From: Proteobacteria bacterium UBA964
GTDB lineage: Bacteria; Pseudomonadota; Gammaproteobacteria; Steroidobacterales; Steroidobacteraceae
Assembly: GCA_002292945.1 (NCBI GenBank)
Contig: DBCG01000012.1
Span: 5,077-13,296 of the forward strand
Direction: 5' to 3'
Length of the DNA stretch: 8,220 nucleotides
Part shown: positions 6,263-8,220 of the stretch, one piece after another
Numbering within the stretch: position 1 is the first letter of the stretch
Layout of the letters: each line of letters starts with the position of its first letter
Notes under the pieces: model-generated
What the model saw: only the letters and a program-made list of their open reading frames with translations
Told to the model about the DNA's origin: nothing
Database searches by the model: none
Program-made: the position numbers and the translations under genes

Positions 6263-7180
6263 TCAAAGTTTCAGCTTGACCTGCGCCTTTTCGCGGCGCG
6301 CCAAAAGTTCCTTGTTCAAAAAATCTTGGGCGATGAGGTTTCTGATCTGGTCGTTCAGGTCTTTAGTCTGTGCCGGCTTCTTTCCCTCGCGCACCTGCTC
6401 GACATTCAAAATGAGAAAACCGTCACGGACACGGACTGCACGCAGGTAGTCGCCCACTTTGGCGCGGGCGACTAGGGCGCCAAGGCCGTAGGGCGTGGAG
6501 GCGAGCGGGATGAAGCCATCGCCTTCACGGTTGACGGGCACGAACTTGCCTTTGGCTTCGGCATCGTTGGCGGCGATGTTGCGCTCCATGGCCGTCGCGT
6601 CGAGGTCGTCCTGGGTGAGGTAATAGTTGAGCTTGTAGGACGCGTAGTCCTCGTCTCGCACCTGCTCTTTGTAGAACTTGTCGATGTCGGCCTGGGTCAC
6701 CGCCATCACCAACTCTTCGGACTTGCGTCGCAAGTAGAGGTTCGCGAGCACCTCGCGCTCGGCAGCCGCACGGGCCGCCTTGGCCTCACCGGGGTACTCC
6801 TCGAGGGCTGCCTCGGAGGCCAACAGGCGGGTGACATAGCGATCGACGGCGACCGCGCGATCGAGGCCGTTGACGAGCGCCGGAGCGACTTCTTCGGCGG
6901 TGATCGCATTGCCGTTGACCTCGGCGAGCACGCGCAGGCGCTCGTCCGCCGAGAGGGCGGCGGTCTTCGCTGACGATGCCTTGTCCGCAGACGGGGCGCC
7001 GACGCCCGGCAGCATCCCCTGCGAATACAGGTACCAACCGCCGCCGCCCAGTAGCGCGACGGCGAGCGCCGCGATCAGGGGCGTGAGGGAGCTGCGCGCC
7101 GGCGGGGCCTCGGCCTCGGCCTCGACGGGGGCGGAGGCGGGGACGGGCACGGGGGCCGCGCTATCGTTCGGGTCGGTCAT
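6263..7180 (-). CDS. Membrane-anchored SurA/parvulin-type peptidyl-prolyl cis-trans isomerase, 305 aa
   Basis: This is probably a periplasmic proline isomerase and chaperone tethered to the inner membrane. Residues 1-30 are a Pro/Ala/Glu-rich cytoplasmic tail. Residues 31-53 (LTPLIAALAVALLGGGGWYLY) form one transmembrane helix. Residues about 84-160 are a helical SurA-N-like region opened by the typical LAEVNGNAITAEEV. Residues about 161-265 follow the parvulin order: VTQADIDKFYKEQ, a short linker, DGFIPLASTPYG, and finally VGDYLRAVRVRDGFLILNVEQV, which corresponds to the usual 'pGexs.pVxtxxGxhiikv' end. The middle of the catalytic domain is short and the usual 'RHILV' strand reads YKLNYYLT, so enzymatic activity is uncertain and it may act purely as a chaperone. 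Its ATG overlaps the stop of the upstream gene (TAATG), so it is translationally coupled to the PilO-like gene. Candidate clients are the cysteine-containing pilins and the giant fibre. Confidence 0.8.
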   Translation of the reverse strand: MTDPNDSAAPVPVPASAPVEAEAEAPPARSSLTPLIAALAVALLGGGGWYLYSQGMLPGVGAPSADKASSAKTAALSADERLRVLAEVNGNAITAEEVAPALVNGLDRAVAVDRYVTRLLASEAALEEYPGEAKAARAAAEREVLANLYLRRKSEELVMAVTQADIDKFYKEQVRDEDYASYKLNYYLTQDDLDATAMERNIAANDAEAKGKFVPVNREGDGFIPLASTPYGLGALVARAKVGDYLRAVRVRDGFLILNVEQVREGKKPAQTKDLNDQIRNLIAQDFLNKELLARREKAQVKLKL

Positions 7181-7659
7181 TATTCGAACTCCACAGATTG
7201 GACATAACCTTGAACATCGGCGGTGGCCACCATTCCTTTAGCGCATTCCTGCAGGCAGATGGACTTGGCTTCCCAGACGACATTTTTGGCATTGGGCTGC
7301 AAGGCCATCAGGCTTCGGATCCAGGCGTCGTAGAGGGCGATGTTGTCGATCGAGAGGCGCAGCAGCACAGCGCTGTCTTCGGGCACCTCGACCCGCACGC
7401 CCGGATAGAGCCCCGCGACGATGCCACCGTAGCGGGTGTAATCTTCGGCGGTGAGTTCGGTGCGCACGAGCTTGACCTGCGCCGACTGCTCCGCGGAGAC
7501 GGCCTTGGCCTTGCTGAAGGCCTGAACGGCATCCCGCAGATGCGTGCCCGCATACATGGTGCCCACGAGCGCCGTGCCGACGAGCACGATGGCGAGCGGC
7601 CGTAGCCGACCCAAGACATTGAAGAAGGTGGTGACCTGGTCTTGTAGGGAGCCCGCCAT
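7180..7659 (-). CDS. PilO/GspM-like inner-membrane assembly protein, 159 aa
   Basis: This is a small bitopic protein. It has a short cytoplasmic N-terminus, one transmembrane helix at about residues 20-38 (RPLAIVLVGTALVGTMYAG), and a helical stretch at about 40-75 (LRDAVQAFSKAKAVSAEQ). A compact alpha/beta domain follows, with VRVEVPED, VLLRLSIDNIALYDAWIRSL, NVVWEAKSICL and VQGYVQSVEF. That layout (membrane helix, coil, ferredoxin-like fold with 'xxWxxxLxxL') is that of PilO and GspM, which form the inner-membrane alignment complex with PilN/GspL. No single diagnostic motif exists, so the call rests on architecture and neighbours. C135 and C139 make a CLQEC pair of unknown use. ATG 7659 abuts the upstream TAG, with GGGGAGG shortly before it. 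Confidence 0.5.
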   Translation of the reverse strand: MAGSLQDQVTTFFNVLGRLRPLAIVLVGTALVGTMYAGTHLRDAVQAFSKAKAVSAEQSAQVKLVRTELTAEDYTRYGGIVAGLYPGVRVEVPEDSAVLLRLSIDNIALYDAWIRSLMALQPNAKNVVWEAKSICLQECAKGMVATADVQGYVQSVEFE

Positions 7660-8220
7660 CTATCGCACCTCCCCGGTGATCGGGCGGGGTGCCGTAGAGA
7701 TATTGCCGCTGCCGCGGGTGTCGATCCGACCGCGCCGCACGCGCACCATGCCGTCGCCGGCAAGTTCGGCGCGTGCGTCGGCACCGAAGGACTGGACAAT
7801 ATCCCGGGTGACCCACTCGGGGACCATGACCTCGTAGGCCTCTTTGCTGCCGTCGAGGCGGTACCGCTCGATCCAGCCGCCGGTGCGCACGGTGTTCGAA
7901 GCGACGGCCTGCACCATCGCGATCTGCTCGACGAGACGCGAGGTCAGCGCGAGATCGGAGGTAAAACGCTGCAACGCGATTTCTTTACGGTCGCTGATGG
8001 TATCCAACTTTGATTGGTAGAAGCCGGTCAAGAACTCCGCTCCCAAGATGACGGCACCCGAGACGAGAGTCAGCACACCCGCGATGCGGGTGACGCGCTC
8101 GGAGGTGTTATCGACGCGTTGTTGCAATGCGGCGTAAGCGGAGGTGAGCGGGTAGCCGTTCTTGACTTCGCTGACATCGAATTCTGCGAGACCCTGCTCG
8201 GCGATGGCTTCGGCGATGAG
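7660..8220 (-). CDS. PilN/GspL-like membrane protein, 3' part (5' end outside the window)
   Basis: The frame is open to the window edge: 31 in-frame codons without ATG precede a TTG at 8127, so I treat the gene as continuing upstream. The visible 186 residues are a polar stretch (LIAEAIAEQG...SEVKNGYPL), a transmembrane helix at about 44-66 (VTRIAGVLTLVSGAVILGAEFL), and a charged helix likely to coil (KLDTISDRKEIALQRFTSDL). A small C-terminal domain ends in a Pro/Gly-rich tail. Membrane helix, coil and small periplasmic domain directly before a PilO/GspM-like gene is the order of pilN-pilO and gspL-gspM. Polar sequence before the helix means it could be a GspL-type protein, or a PilM-PilN fusion, with a cytoplasmic domain upstream. 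Family assignment is inferred. A distinct short protein starting at TTG 8127 is the less likely alternative. Confidence 0.5.
   Translation of the reverse strand, partial: LIAEAIAEQGLAEFDVSEVKNGYPLTSAYAALQQRVDNTSERVTRIAGVLTLVSGAVILGAEFLTGFYQSKLDTISDRKEIALQRFTSDLALTSRLVEQIAMVQAVASNTVRTGGWIERYRLDGSKEAYEVMVPEWVTRDIVQSFGADARAELAGDGMVRVRRGRIDTRGSGNISTAPRPITGEVR

Noticed and set aside
6250..6325. Short direct repeat ttgttcaaaaa (about 6250 and 6311)
   Set aside because: An 11-base match, one copy inside the isomerase gene. Too short and unsupported to call a binding site.
7238..7816. Minus-strand frames of 192 and 163 codons over the PilO-like region
   Set aside because: They have Arg-rich, low-complexity products in other frames of the PilO-like and PilN-like genes, which have proper starts, a membrane helix and abutting stop and start codons.

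Overview
The window is GC-rich (about two thirds G+C by eye). It reads as one co-oriented gene cluster, entirely on the minus strand, from a Gram-negative bacterium, probably a proteobacterium. That placement is an inference from envelope-type genes: single-pass inner-membrane proteins, a periplasmic peptidyl-prolyl isomerase, type IV pilin-like proteins and a Sec-exported fibre. There is no rRNA, tRNA or housekeeping gene to fix the taxonomy. Transcription runs from high to low coordinates and both ends of the window cut genes.

Layout in the direction of transcription. (1) The 3' part of a membrane protein (8220 to 7660) with a transmembrane helix, coiled-coil stretch and small C-terminal domain, arranged like PilN or the C-terminal half of GspL. 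(2) A 159-residue single-pass protein (7659-7180) resembling PilO/GspM. (3) A membrane-anchored SurA/parvulin-type peptidyl-prolyl isomerase (7180-6263). These three are tightly packed: the first two abut (TAGATG) and the next two overlap (TAATG). (4) After a 115-bp gap comes a pilin-like protein (6147-5470). (5) After a 117-bp gap with two strong GC hairpins comes a second, related pilin-like protein (5351-4725). (6) Five bases later a giant secreted repetitive protein starts at 4719. It is still open after 1573 codons at base 1.

The giant protein has a signal peptide, a roughly 230-residue N-terminal region that looks distantly like the globular part of a (pseudo)pilin, and then more than 1200 residues of Gly/Thr/Asn/Val/Ala-rich repeats. 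The repeats have the vocabulary of phage-tail-fibre-like proteins that usually end in a Peptidase_S74 (endosialidase-type) intramolecular chaperone: ERLRI..xGxVGIG..xP...LDV, WxLxGNxGT...NFxGTxD, and LPAADGGNGNVLATNG. The C-terminus, where such a domain would lie, is outside the window.

My reading, which is an inference, is an uncharacterised type IV-pilus/type II-secretion-like machine. Its two pilin-like subunits lack the usual Glu5. It has a dedicated folding catalyst and a very large fibre or adhesin as terminal gene, functionally reminiscent of the PilV tip adhesin of type IVb conjugative pili but built differently. The plus strand has long open frames opposite the fibre gene. I regard them as by-products of GC-rich repetitive coding sequence and annotate no plus-strand gene. 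No gene-free stretch exceeds 120 bp.
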